Source of the DNA: Phycisphaerales bacterium
GTDB lineage: Bacteria; Planctomycetota; Phycisphaerae; UBA1845; Fen-1342
Length of the DNA stretch: 64,000 nt
Assembly (NCBI GenBank): GCA_016795025.1
Contig: JAEUIR010000002.1
Coordinates: 17,244 to 81,243 of the forward strand
Direction of reading: 5' to 3'
Shown: piece after piece, positions 53,386-61,836 of the stretch
Position numbering within the stretch: position 1 is the stretch's first letter
Layout of the letters: each line of letters begins with the position of its first letter
Made by a program: the position numbers and the translations under genes
The notes under the pieces: model-generated
Database searches by the model: none
What the model was told of the DNA's origin: nothing
Seen by the model: only the letters and a program-made list of their open reading frames with translations

Positions 53386-53514
53386 CGAATTTTGACGAAA
53401 AACCCGGCGTGGTTTTGCAAAATCCGAGATACGCGTTGAATAGTCGTGGTTATAATGGGTTAGATTGATATTCCCATGATTTTCTGATTTGGATGTCGCT
53501 GGTTTTCCGGAATT

Positions 53515-53554
53515 CGCCCGCGGGCTTGAGCATGGGTTGCCCGGGCGTTTTTTT
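53515..53554 (+). terminator. Candidate intrinsic terminator between DUF971 and DUF2617-like genes
   Basis: CGCCCG at 53515-53520 pairs with CGGGCG at 53542-53547, with possible extra pairing inside, directly followed by seven T residues. It lies inside an upstream extension of the next ORF and argues for the start at 53574. Confidence 0.5.
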
Positions 53555-53573
53555 GATGATCGGATGTAAGTCA

Positions 53574-54137
53574 ATGACGATTCACAAGATGGAGTTCGGG
53601 ACGACGGCGCATCAGGCGGTGGATCTGCACCTGTTTCTGTTCGAGCGCGGACTGCACCCGGAACTGTTTCGCCGCTATGCGACCTATCGCGTCGCCCAGG
53701 GCAAGTATTTCGCTGACATCTGGGTGGTCGGCCTTGGCCACCTGGTGACGGTCACCTCAGGCACAAAGTGCGCCACCGAGCTGCTCGGTCCGGACAGCGA
53801 ACTGCTGCCCAGTCGCGGCGTGCTGACGCGCTTCCGCCTGAAGGGCGAGCGCGACCACGAGCGCAATACGCCTGACGGCTGGCACTACATGGTCAGCACT
53901 CAGATCGAGACGATGGACGAGGCCCTGTACAAATCCGTCCATGCCGACCTTCTGCGCTTCGCGGCTCAAAAGGGCACGTTGACGACCTACGAACAGTGGG
54001 GGGAGGGCGACATGATGCCGTTCTCATTCGTCGATACCGAGGCGCGCGACTCTGAGTTTCACGTGCATGCGTTTCACGCCTTCCCGGCGGAACGCACTCT
54101 GGTCAAAACGCAGTCGATTTTCGAACTGCCCGGCTAG
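53574..54137 (+). CDS. DUF2617-like protein
   Basis: A 187-residue protein starting at the ATG of MTIHKMEF; a longer open frame from 53493 runs through a likely terminator and is not protein-like. The opening VDLHLFLFERGLHPELFRRYATYRVAQGKYFADIWVVGLGHLVTV matches what I know of DUF2617 ('..LhPELF..'), a family common in planctomycetes; later segments are LPSRGVLTRFRLKGERDHE, GWHYMVSTQIETMDEALYKSVHADLL and FHVHAFHAFPAERTLVKTQSIFEL. The function of the family is unknown. Cytoplasmic; no membrane helix. A strong hairpin follows its stop. Confidence 0.75.
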   Translation: MTIHKMEFGTTAHQAVDLHLFLFERGLHPELFRRYATYRVAQGKYFADIWVVGLGHLVTVTSGTKCATELLGPDSELLPSRGVLTRFRLKGERDHERNTPDGWHYMVSTQIETMDEALYKSVHADLLRFAAQKGTLTTYEQWGEGDMMPFSFVDTEARDSEFHVHAFHAFPAERTLVKTQSIFELPG

Positions 54138-54171
54138 TTTTCGCGCCGGCATTCGATCTGTGATTATCAAG

Positions 54172-54204
54172 GCGGCTTCGATTGCGCCAGGCAATCGAAG
54201 CCGC
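54172..54204 (+). terminator. Perfect 14-bp hairpin after the DUF2617-like gene
   Basis: GCGGCTTCGATTGC - GCCAG - GCAATCGAAGCCGC is a perfect inverted repeat 34 bases past the stop. No T-run follows, so termination would need another feature; the perfect arms nevertheless mark it as functional or recently made. Confidence 0.6.
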
Positions 54205-54367
54205 TGCTGCTATCCGTCAACCTGAAAGCCCCGAAGGTGCGATATAATCGTGCTTCGGGAGTAAGTGTGATGTTCGCGATTCTGCGCGCTCTAAACGCTC
54301 AAATCACGTGTGCATCATCGCCGATCGCGGAGTTGCTTGACCACACCGTTGTCTAAGGTGCTCTCAA

Positions 54368-56401
54368 ATGAAATCGGCGGACCAGGACCGTCCCGATGCG
54401 ACCGTGGACAATTTTATTCGCATCGTCGGCGCTCGCGAGCACAACCTGCGAAGCGTCCATCTCGCATTGCCAAAAAACAAACTGATCTGCTTTACCGGCG
54501 TATCCGGCAGCGGCAAGAGCAGCCTAGCCTTCGACACGATTTACGCCGAGGGCCAGCGCCGCTATATCGAATCGCTCAGCTCATACGCGCGACAGTTTCT
54601 CGGCCAGTTGCCCAAGCCCGACGTCGACGAAATCTCCGGTCTCGCGCCGTCGATCTCCATTCAGCAGAAAACCAGCGGCTGGAATCCGCGTAGCACCGTC
54701 GGAACAATCACGCAGATCCACGACTACCTGCGCGTACTATTCGCGCGGGCCGGCACGCAACACTGCACGAATTGCGGCAAACCGATCTCATCGCAGACCC
54801 GCGAGCAGATGGTCGCACGGGTGCTCACGCTTTCGCACCTGCCCGGCGTGCTCATCCTCGCGCCGAAGATTCGCGGCCAGAAGGGCGAGCATCGCGAGCT
54901 ATTCGTCGAGCTCGCGCAGGCGGGCTTCGCGCGGGCCCGCGTTGACGGCGAGATCATCAGCCTGACGACTCCGCCGGAACTCGATCGCTATCGGCGACAC
55001 AATATCGAGGTCGTCGTCGATCGCGTGACGCCAAAGGTGTCTGCCGCTCAGCGCATTTCCGAAGCGATCGAGCTGGCTATGAGCATCGGCGACGGCAACG
55101 CCATCGTCGCGCCGGCCGACGCCAACGCCGAAGGCAAGCTGACCGGACGACGGGCGAAACTCGCGGCGGCCGCAGCCACGACGGGCGCGCCAACCGGCGC
55201 GCCGAGTGAAATCTGGCTCTCCGCCGGCTATGCCTGCTCGCCGTGCGGGCTGAGTTTCGAACCGCCGCATCCGCAGATGTTCAGCTTCAATAGTCCGCAG
55301 GGCATGTGCCTGACGTGCGATGGTTTGGGTGTGTGCAACGATTTTGATCCTGCGCTTCTGGTGCCCGACCCCACAAAATCGTTCTTAGACCCGTGCGTGG
55401 TTGCGTTGCGCACAAAGCCGGGCAAATGGCGGCGGCACATTTACGACGGCGTAGCGCGGCACCTCGGATTTGATCTGGACACGCCGTGGCGCGACTTGCC
55501 GCGCAAGGCGCGCGATGCGCTGCTTTACGGCACCGGCTCCGACCACATCGCCTATCAATGGCGCGGCGGTTTTGGCGTATGGATGCACGGCGGAACATTT
55601 GAAGGCGTCATCGCGGAGTTGCGCGACAAGTATCGAAAATCCACTTCTGCGATGGTGCGGCGATACTACGAACAATTCATGCGGCAGGGCCTTTGCGGCG
55701 TTTGCCGCGGCGCACGGCTCAATCCGCAGGCGCTCGCGGTGCGACTGACCTCCGAGCAGCCCGACCGGAGCGCCGAAACGCTGAACATTCATGATTCCTG
55801 CAAAATGTCGATTCGCGAAGCGCTCAAATTCTTCGAACATCTTCAGACCGACGGATCCCGCGCGATCATCGCGGCCGAGCCGCTCAAAGAGATTCGCGCG
55901 CGCTTGAAATTCCTGATCGATGTGGGGCTGGATTATCTCACCCTCGATCGCGCCGCGCCGACGCTTTCCGGCGGCGAGTCGCAGCGTATCCGTTTGGCCA
56001 GCCAGATCGGCTCCGGACTAGTCGGGGTTCTATATGTGTTGGACGAGCCGAGCATCGGGCTGCATCCGCGCGACAATCAACGACTGCTCGGCTCGTTATT
56101 GAAATTGCGCGATATGGGAAACACGGTCATTGTTGTCGAGCACGACCGCGACACGATGGAAGCGGCCGATCTGATCGTCGACTTCGGGCCGGGGCCCGGC
56201 GTTCGCGGCGGGCGCGTCACGGCGCAAGGCACGCTCGCGGAAATCAGCGCGGCGCCGGAATCACTTACCGGAGCATATCTCTCGAACCGCCGCGCGATCG
56301 AGACGCCGGCCGCCCGCCGACCGATTGCGCCTGCTGCAAAGAACGCGGAGCGATCGGCCGGAAAAAAAAGCCCGGCCCGCGCTCGGTCGAAAAAGCCCTA
56401 G
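54368..56401 (+). CDS. Half-length UvrA (N-terminal ABC module only)
   Basis: A 677-residue protein that corresponds to the first half of excinuclease UvrA (~940 residues). Features in order: Walker A GVSGSGKSS (44-52), FDTIYAEGQRRYIESLSSYARQFLGQLPKPDVDEISGLAPSISI, CTNCGKPISSQT, the UvrB-binding-type region KIRGQKGEHRELFVELAQAGFARARVDG, CSPCGLSFEPPHPQMFSFNSPQGMCLTCDGLG, GLCGVCRGARL, signature LSGGESQRIRLASQIGSGLVGVLYVLDEPSIGLHPRD, and VEHDRDTMEAADLIVDFGPGPGVRGG. It ends in a basic tail (KNAERSAGKKSPARARSKKP) exactly where the second ABC module should begin. No second half follows in any frame. It may act as a homodimer or with a separate partner. The gene is intact by composition. Confidence 0.88.
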   Translation: MKSADQDRPDATVDNFIRIVGAREHNLRSVHLALPKNKLICFTGVSGSGKSSLAFDTIYAEGQRRYIESLSSYARQFLGQLPKPDVDEISGLAPSISIQQKTSGWNPRSTVGTITQIHDYLRVLFARAGTQHCTNCGKPISSQTREQMVARVLTLSHLPGVLILAPKIRGQKGEHRELFVELAQAGFARARVDGEIISLTTPPELDRYRRHNIEVVVDRVTPKVSAAQRISEAIELAMSIGDGNAIVAPADANAEGKLTGRRAKLAAAAATTGAPTGAPSEIWLSAGYACSPCGLSFEPPHPQMFSFNSPQGMCLTCDGLGVCNDFDPALLVPDPTKSFLDPCVVALRTKPGKWRRHIYDGVARHLGFDLDTPWRDLPRKARDALLYGTGSDHIAYQWRGGFGVWMHGGTFEGVIAELRDKYRKSTSAMVRRYYEQFMRQGLCGVCRGARLNPQALAVRLTSEQPDRSAETLNIHDSCKMSIREALKFFEHLQTDGSRAIIAAEPLKEIRARLKFLIDVGLDYLTLDRAAPTLSGGESQRIRLASQIGSGLVGVLYVLDEPSIGLHPRDNQRLLGSLLKLRDMGNTVIVVEHDRDTMEAADLIVDFGPGPGVRGGRVTAQGTLAEISAAPESLTGAYLSNRRAIETPAARRPIAPAAKNAERSAGKKSPARARSKKP

Positions 56402-56423
56402 TGTTCCGTCAACTGCGAATAGA

Positions 56424-56449
56424 CGGGGAGCATCGGCGTCTCGCCGGTG
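56424..56449 (+). repeat. Interspersed repeat, first module only (copy D)
   Basis: CGGGGAGCATCGGCGTCTCG followed by CCGGTG differs from the first 26 bases of copy A (10265-10290) at two positions. The second module is not present after it. It lies 23 bases past the half-UvrA stop. CGGCG/CGCCG arms make a short hairpin. Confidence 0.6.
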
Positions 56450-56607
56450 CGCACCGGCTCGGTCTGAAAAAAAGCACCCGACCTCATGCCCTCCGGGGTT
56501 GCAGCTTATGCGCGTCGCGGATGCTCGTAATTGTCGGCGCTCTGCGCGCCGATACCTCCCATGGCCCGGATACCGCAGCCAAAACCGTTCCGACTGGAGC
56601 AACGCGC

Positions 56608-56805
56608 ATGGCAGTCACGATGATCTGCCCAAACCTGGGATGTCGAAAAACGATCGTCGCGCCGGACGGCGCGCGGGGACGGCTCATGCGTTGCGCACAT
56701 TGCAGTCAGGTGTTCATGGTTCCCATTCGCGACGGATCAAGCGAACCTGCGACGGCGGATGAGACGAATAATCAGAAAGACAAGAGTGGGTCCAAAAAAC
56801 ACTAA
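56608..56805 (+). CDS. Small zinc-ribbon protein (MJ0042-like)
   Basis: A 65-residue protein with a GGAG box 10 bases before the ATG. CPNLGCRKTIVAPDGARGRLMRCAHCSQVFMVP has CPxxxC and CxxC pairs around a short beta segment, the same plan as the MJ0042 zinc-ribbon of planctomycete and archaeal proteins ('CPxC...vpd...G...rCpxCg..f.v'). The ~25-residue tail is polar and charged. Such ribbons often head larger proteins; here it is alone. The open frame upstream to 56401 is not protein-like. Confidence 0.7.
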   Translation: MAVTMICPNLGCRKTIVAPDGARGRLMRCAHCSQVFMVPIRDGSSEPATADETNNQKDKSGSKKH

Positions 56806-56892
56806 TCGCCGTCGCACGGCGCTGCACCGGGCAAGCCTCGCATATGGCTGCTCAGTTGTAAGCAGCGTGTATTGCCGGCGGAGTATGTCCGC

Positions 56893-57483
56893 ATGAGCAA
56901 CTATTCAGAGAATCAACTTCCGAACCATTCGCCCGAACGAGCGCGCCTGGCGTATCAATCAGGTGATGCCGGCGGTGGAAAGCGACTAGCGGCCCGCTTT
57001 GCGCGCGAACCAGAGCTGATCCAGGCGTTTGTCGAGACTGCCGACGACGGCCCGGATGCCCTACAAAGCGTCTGGAAGGCCGTGCAGGAAGCGGTCGATT
57101 CCTATCCCGCGTTCGCGGATTTATATTACTTTTCCGCCAAAGCCGCGCTGCGCGTCGGCAGAATCGCCGAAGCGGAGCGCTTGCTGCAACGCGCTTTGCA
57201 ACTGAACCCGAGCTACGTGGACGCGCTGATTCTGGCCGCGCGCGTGCAAACGACGCTCGGTCAGACCAGCGCCGCACTCGATTCAGTGCAGCGAGCGCTG
57301 CGCGCCGGGGGAGACTACCCCGACGTGCATACGCTGCTCGGCCGGCTGCGAATGCAGCGAAATGAACGCGACCTTGCCCGCGTCGCTTTTGAACGGGCAC
57401 TGGCGCTGAATCCCAAGCTCACGGAAGCACGTACCCATCTGAGTGAATTGACGGGTGTCGCGAGCCGTGAGGAGGGAATATGA
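56893..57483 (+). CDS. TPR-repeat protein, first of a coupled pair
   Basis: A 196-residue protein starting at ATG 56893 (GGAG box; the frame extends seven codons further upstream). Three or four TPR-like helix pairs are visible from residue ~75: FADLYYFSAKAALRVGRIAEAERLLQRALQLNPS, VDALILAARVQTTLGQTSAALDSVQRALRAG and VHTLLGRLRMQRNERDLARVAFERALALNPK. No signal peptide. Its stop overlaps the start of the longer TPR gene by 4 bases (ATGA), with a GGAGGGA box for the latter, so the two are made together. A protein-interaction role is likely; partners unknown. Confidence 0.82.
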   Translation: MSNYSENQLPNHSPERARLAYQSGDAGGGKRLAARFAREPELIQAFVETADDGPDALQSVWKAVQEAVDSYPAFADLYYFSAKAALRVGRIAEAERLLQRALQLNPSYVDALILAARVQTTLGQTSAALDSVQRALRAGGDYPDVHTLLGRLRMQRNERDLARVAFERALALNPKLTEARTHLSELTGVASREEGI

Positions 57484-59171
57484 GTTATCTGCTGGAAGCG
57501 CTCGGACGGGGATTGCTCGGGCAATTGGCCGACGCTTTTGAAACACAACTGCCTTCGGCCCGGCCGGAGCAGGAGATCATCGACGACGCGCGGCCAAGCC
57601 CGGGCGGGTCAGTTCAGGCGGGCATGCGCATGGGGATGTCATACCTTCGCAGCCTGCGGCTCGCGGATGCGCGACGAACATTTGAGCAGTTGCTCGAACT
57701 CACCCCCAACAAGCTCCAGCCGGCTCTGGGGCTGGCCTGTGTTTATGACGAGCTTGGCCAAAACCAGGAATCCCTCCGTTTTCTGACAATGGCTCAAGCC
57801 CACGACCCGCTTGATCCCTCCATTGCGTTCGCATTGGGTTATTGCCTGGAACGCGCCGGCAACACGGACGCGGCTGTTGCGAGCTACCGCCGCTCCATTG
57901 AGTTGTGTCCCCGGTTGCGAAACGGCTACGAGCGGCTCGCCGCGGTGGAAATTCAACAACGTCGATTTCAAGAGGCGATTTTCTGGTATGAACGACTTGT
58001 GGACCTGGAGCCGGGCGATCTGGACATTCTGCTCACGCTCGGCAGTCTGCATCTTCAACTCGGTGAATCGGATCACGGCATCGAGCGGTTTCAGCGGGCG
58101 CTGCTGGTCGAACCGGATGCGACGGATGACGCCGATGAATCGCTCCGCCGCCTGTCCGACACAGACGACGCGCTTGCAACAATGGAATGCGTTGTTGAGC
58201 GTTACCCCGGCGTGGCCGAGTTTCGCCTGAAACTCGGCGACCTGTACCGCAAGGCAGGCCAGCCTGATCGGGCGATTGAGGAATACCAAACCGCGGTCGA
58301 GCTGGAGCCGAATCTGCTCGAAGCGTCGGTGAAGTACGGAACTCAGTTGCTGCGCATGGGGCGATACGCGGACGCCGCGCAGCAGTTCAACCGGTCGGTG
58401 GAACTGAATGACCGGTTGATGACCGCTTTTGTCGGCCTCGGAGTCGCGCAGCACGAAGCCGGACGAAAACAGGAAGCGCTGGCCACATTTGATTTGGCGG
58501 CGAGCCTGGAGCCAAACACGACGCTGCTGTATTCCGAGGCGGCCCGACTGCAATTCCGAGCCGAGTCGAACGACAGCGACGCAGTCGAGGACGAAGACGG
58601 GCTCGAAATCGTCGATGCGCACGAGGCGGACGAGGCGACCGACGAGACGGACTTTTTGCACGAGACGATTCGCCGTCACGAGCAGGTATTGCTGAACAAG
58701 CCGCAATACGCGGATTTGCACTATCGCCACGGATTACTGCTTCGACAGGTAGGGCGCTATCGTGAGGCGATCCAGGCGTTTCGCAACGCGCTGACCATCA
58801 ATCCGAACTATCTCAAGGCGCTGATCAAGCTCGGCGTGTGCCTGAAAGAAGCAGGAGACGAAGACGACGCGATTCAGATGTTCCGCCGGGCGTTGATGCT
58901 GGACACAAACTTCGTGGATGTGCATTACCAGCTTGGCCTGCTCTTTGCGCAGCGCAGCCAGTTCGATCTCGCTGTGGAGCATTTTGAGCACGCGGTGGCG
59001 GGGAATTCCAGCAATCTCGCATTCCGGCAGAACCTGGCGCTCGCGCTTCAGAACATCGGCATGGTCGATCGCGCCGCGGAAACCTGGCGATCGATCTGCG
59101 AGCTATCTCGCGACACGGCGCCGGTGATGCAGCGCCGCGAGTCCGTGCTGCGAAAACTGATGAAGTCCTGA
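57480..59171 (+). CDS. Large TPR-repeat protein
   Basis: A 563-residue protein composed of about a dozen TPR units, e.g. ALGLACVYDELGQNQESLRFLTMAQAHDPLDPS, FRLKLGDLYRKAGQPDRAIEEYQTAVELEPN, LHYRHGLLLRQVGRYREAIQAFRNALTINPN, ALIKLGVCLKEAGDEDDAIQMFRRALMLDTN and VHYQLGLLFAQRSQFDLAVEHFEHAVAGNSS. An acidic linker (SDAVEDEDGLEIVDAHEADEATDETD, around 365-390) splits it into two solenoids. No export signal or catalytic domain. Coupled to the short TPR gene upstream. Probably a cytoplasmic scaffold. Confidence 0.85.
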   Translation: MSYLLEALGRGLLGQLADAFETQLPSARPEQEIIDDARPSPGGSVQAGMRMGMSYLRSLRLADARRTFEQLLELTPNKLQPALGLACVYDELGQNQESLRFLTMAQAHDPLDPSIAFALGYCLERAGNTDAAVASYRRSIELCPRLRNGYERLAAVEIQQRRFQEAIFWYERLVDLEPGDLDILLTLGSLHLQLGESDHGIERFQRALLVEPDATDDADESLRRLSDTDDALATMECVVERYPGVAEFRLKLGDLYRKAGQPDRAIEEYQTAVELEPNLLEASVKYGTQLLRMGRYADAAQQFNRSVELNDRLMTAFVGLGVAQHEAGRKQEALATFDLAASLEPNTTLLYSEAARLQFRAESNDSDAVEDEDGLEIVDAHEADEATDETDFLHETIRRHEQVLLNKPQYADLHYRHGLLLRQVGRYREAIQAFRNALTINPNYLKALIKLGVCLKEAGDEDDAIQMFRRALMLDTNFVDVHYQLGLLFAQRSQFDLAVEHFEHAVAGNSSNLAFRQNLALALQNIGMVDRAAETWRSICELSRDTAPVMQRRESVLRKLMKS

Positions 59172-59244
59172 TTGCCGGCCCCGGTATGGCGCGACGCGCG
59201 TCGCGAGTACGATGCCGCGCAGACGCTTTCTCGGAGCTATCGGC

Positions 59245-59577
59245 ATGGGCACGGTCATCAGCATCGGACACGACGGCATGGGGCACGGCGACGCCGAGCT
59301 CGGCCGACGGATTCTCGGCACGTTTCTCAAAAAGTCGATTCAAATTCAGGATTTGTCGGCCATCACGTTTCACAACGCCGGCGTAAAGCTAGTGGCGCCG
59401 GATTCGCCGGTGCGAGTGGAGCTGTCGCAGCTCCACGAGCGCGGAGTGGAAATCAAGCCGTGCAGGACGTGCCTTGAATTTTACGGGTTGATCGACCGCA
59501 TAGCGGTCGGCGAAATCGTGACGATGGACGACATCGTCGCCGAGTGGTCCCGAGCCACAAAAGTCATTTCGCTCTGA
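59245..59577 (+). CDS. DsrE-family protein similar to the C-terminal half of YedF
   Basis: A 110-residue protein. The ATG at 59245 follows a GGAG box; the frame is also open from 59212. It matches the C-terminal DsrE-like domain of the selenium-associated protein YedF: GDAELGRRILGTFLKKS, ITFHNAGVKLVAPDSPVRVELSQLHERGVEIKPCRTCLEFYGLIDRIAVGEIVTMDDIV, with Cys in the CRTCLEFYG motif. Full YedF also has an N-terminal TusA-like domain, which is missing here. Families of this kind handle persulphide sulphur or selenium. No selD/selA is nearby. A stand-alone DsrE-like sulphur carrier is the simplest reading. Confidence 0.82.
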   Translation: MGTVISIGHDGMGHGDAELGRRILGTFLKKSIQIQDLSAITFHNAGVKLVAPDSPVRVELSQLHERGVEIKPCRTCLEFYGLIDRIAVGEIVTMDDIVAEWSRATKVISL

Positions 59578-59649
59578 CGCCGCAAAATCAAGCGATTTTT
59601 GGCGACAATCGCGGATGAATGCGAACATAGCGCGCTACAATAGCGCTGC

Positions 59650-61737
59650 ATGGCACAACCTTCGCGACGCGACTCGGACACTGCTCCAATTTCGCTCGGG
59701 CGATGGGTCGCCCCGCTTTTGTTTGTCGCGCTGGCGATCATCACGATCACAATTCCAATCGCCTTATTGACCATTCCGCGCCCCGGCGTGGAACTTCATA
59801 CGCCGCACGGCGTTCAATCAGTAAACGACGAAGCCGCGTCAATCGATCCAAACGCGATTGAAGATGCGGTACCTTCGGAGCGAATGTTCGATGATGAGGA
59901 AGGCGCGGTGTCGTCGGGCGACGCGGCGTCGGCTCCTCGCGCCGAACCAGTCACCGCAGAGTCATATTCCGTACCCGTGACAACTGAATCGATGCCGCCT
60001 CTCTCAATCAACGCTGTGCCAGCGGAACCTCCGCATCCTGCGGATTCGCACACCGGGCGATTGCACCGTTCACCCGAAGAGCGCCGCAAACGCATTGAGC
60101 AATTCGGTGGATCGCGCAACACGGAGAACGCGGTCGAAGCCGGCGTGCTCTGGCTTGCCACGCATCAATCGCCGGACGGCACCTGGGACCGTTTCAATTT
60201 CGATCGCCAGTGCCCGGCGGACGACCGCTGTTCGCAACCCGCCATCAGCCGCGAAACAGACTCGCTGCAAACAGGCGTCACCGGTTTGGCGCTGCTCGCG
60301 ATTCTCGGCGCCGGATACAGCGATATCGATGGCCCCTACCAGGAAAATGTGCGCCGCGCCACGAAGGCGTTGCTTAAATTGCAGCGAGCCGACGGCGGAT
60401 TCTCGCCCACCGACGGACAGGCCGGCTACAACAATTCGGTTGCGACGCTTGCGCTGGCGGAGCTATATGCTCTGAACGGCGATCGCGCGCTGGTCGATCC
60501 CATTAATCGCGCGGTGGCGCGCCTGGTAGCTTCGCAGCAACCGCTCGGCGGCTGGGATTACTCGCCGCTGCCCACCAGCGGCCGCAACGACACGTCCATC
60601 ACCGCGTGGGCCTTGCAAGCGCTTCTCGCGGCTCGTTCGGCCGGAATTGATGTACCCTCCGACGCGCTGGCGCGCGCGGCAGTCCACTTCAGCCTTGCTT
60701 CGGAGTCCGATGGACGCGTGAAGTACGCCGATGCGGGCACCGGTTTCGCAATGGATAACGCGGGTCGCCCTCAATATCGATATGGCGGACCGATGACCGC
60801 GATCGGCCTGATGAGCGCGCAGTTGCTCGGCTGGCGCAACGATCTCCCGCTGTTGGAGCGTCAGGCCGGCCTGCTTCTGGCCGATCCGCCTTCGATGGCC
60901 AAGGCGCGCGGAGGAGATCCGTCGCAGTTTCATTGTGAGTACTACTGGTACTATGGCACGATCGCGCTTTTTCAACGCGGCGGCGAGCCGTGGGAGCAAT
61001 GGAACGCCGCGCTCCGCGATGCCATTCTGCCCGCGCAGGAGCGCCCGCGCACCGCGGATGGGCGACGCAAACACACCTTCGGGAGTTGGCCGGCATATGG
61101 CCATCGCTGGGGTAAGTGGGCGCGCCCGGCGGGCCGCGTGTATTCGACGGCCATCTGCGTACTGACGCTCGAAGTCTACTATCGCCACACGCCCGCATAT
61201 CTCGAAGACGGTTTGCCGCTGAACGCTGCCGATTGGCGCAACACTCTGCTGTATGGCGATGATCGATTACGCCTTGCGGCCATATCGGCGCTGCGCGGCT
61301 CGCGCTTTGAAATCGGCGAGCCAGTGCTGGTGGATCAACTGAGCGATCGGTCGCCGGAGGTCGCCGTGGCCGCCGCCATCGCCCTGACGGAAATCGATTC
61401 GCTGGTTGGTCGCGAGACGCTTGAGCGCGCATTTTCGCAATCAATCGGCTCGCAGCGCGGCGCGATCCAGCAGGCGCTTCACCGCTGCGAACAGATCGGC
61501 CGTTTGCCGGCCGTCGAAGGGCGCGTTCGCTTAGTGGATTCGGCTCAGGGGTTGGTGACGCTCGAATTGCCGCGCGCCTACGCCGGCATGCGGGTTTCCG
61601 TGTGGCGCGGCGGCGCGCCGGCGGTTCCGTTGCGCGTCGTGCAGCGCTTCAGCGGGAGAAACGTCGTTGTTGCCGAAGTCTCGCCAGACTTCGACGGTGC
61701 CGAGCCGCGTGCGGGCGAAATGGTGCGGAGTGAATAG
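59650..61737 (+). CDS. Membrane-anchored protein with terpene-cyclase/prenyltransferase-like repeats
   Basis: A 695-residue protein. One membrane helix near the N-terminus (WVAPLLFVALAIITITIPIALL) is followed by a ~110-residue low-complexity linker. Residues ~155-510 form alpha/alpha repeats with QW-like ends: GVLWLATHQSPDGTWDRF, ALLKLQRADGGFSPTDGQAGYNNSVATLALAELYAL, VARLVASQQPLGGWDYSP..NDTSITAWALQALLAA, as in the squalene-cyclase/prenyltransferase fold. The DxDD motif of squalene-hopene cyclases is not seen, so it is probably not a cyclase. The C-terminal ~180 residues have a HEAT-like part (EPVLVDQLSDRSPEVAVAAAIALTEI) and a beta-rich end. Many planctomycetes carry such exported proteins of unknown role. 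The palindromic AGCGCT-ACAAT-AGCGCT lies just before the ATG. Confidence 0.82.
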   Translation: MAQPSRRDSDTAPISLGRWVAPLLFVALAIITITIPIALLTIPRPGVELHTPHGVQSVNDEAASIDPNAIEDAVPSERMFDDEEGAVSSGDAASAPRAEPVTAESYSVPVTTESMPPLSINAVPAEPPHPADSHTGRLHRSPEERRKRIEQFGGSRNTENAVEAGVLWLATHQSPDGTWDRFNFDRQCPADDRCSQPAISRETDSLQTGVTGLALLAILGAGYSDIDGPYQENVRRATKALLKLQRADGGFSPTDGQAGYNNSVATLALAELYALNGDRALVDPINRAVARLVASQQPLGGWDYSPLPTSGRNDTSITAWALQALLAARSAGIDVPSDALARAAVHFSLASESDGRVKYADAGTGFAMDNAGRPQYRYGGPMTAIGLMSAQLLGWRNDLPLLERQAGLLLADPPSMAKARGGDPSQFHCEYYWYYGTIALFQRGGEPWEQWNAALRDAILPAQERPRTADGRRKHTFGSWPAYGHRWGKWARPAGRVYSTAICVLTLEVYYRHTPAYLEDGLPLNAADWRNTLLYGDDRLRLAAISALRGSRFEIGEPVLVDQLSDRSPEVAVAAAIALTEIDSLVGRETLERAFSQSIGSQRGAIQQALHRCEQIGRLPAVEGRVRLVDSAQGLVTLELPRAYAGMRVSVWRGGAPAVPLRVVQRFSGRNVVVAEVSPDFDGAEPRAGEMVRSE

Positions 61738-61836
61738 CGATCAAGCATCGCCAAAATCGAGCGCGCGAATTTTCTCTTGATTTTCGGCGGGGTACCGTTG
61801 ATAATCTGGAACGTGAAGAATCCCGCTCGAAATTGC

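Noticed and set aside
53436..53456. TTGAAT / TATAAT promoter before the DUF2617-like gene
   Set aside because: The hexamers are only 9 bases apart, far short of the ~17 needed; the TATAAT alone is not enough.
54242..54247. TATAAT as promoter of the half-UvrA gene
   Set aside because: Good -10 match but no acceptable -35 hexamer at the right spacing; not strong enough to list.
56401..56607. Missing UvrA second half hidden by frameshift after 56401
   Set aside because: All three plus frames were read; none shows the second Walker A or signature, and a zinc-ribbon gene starts at 56608.
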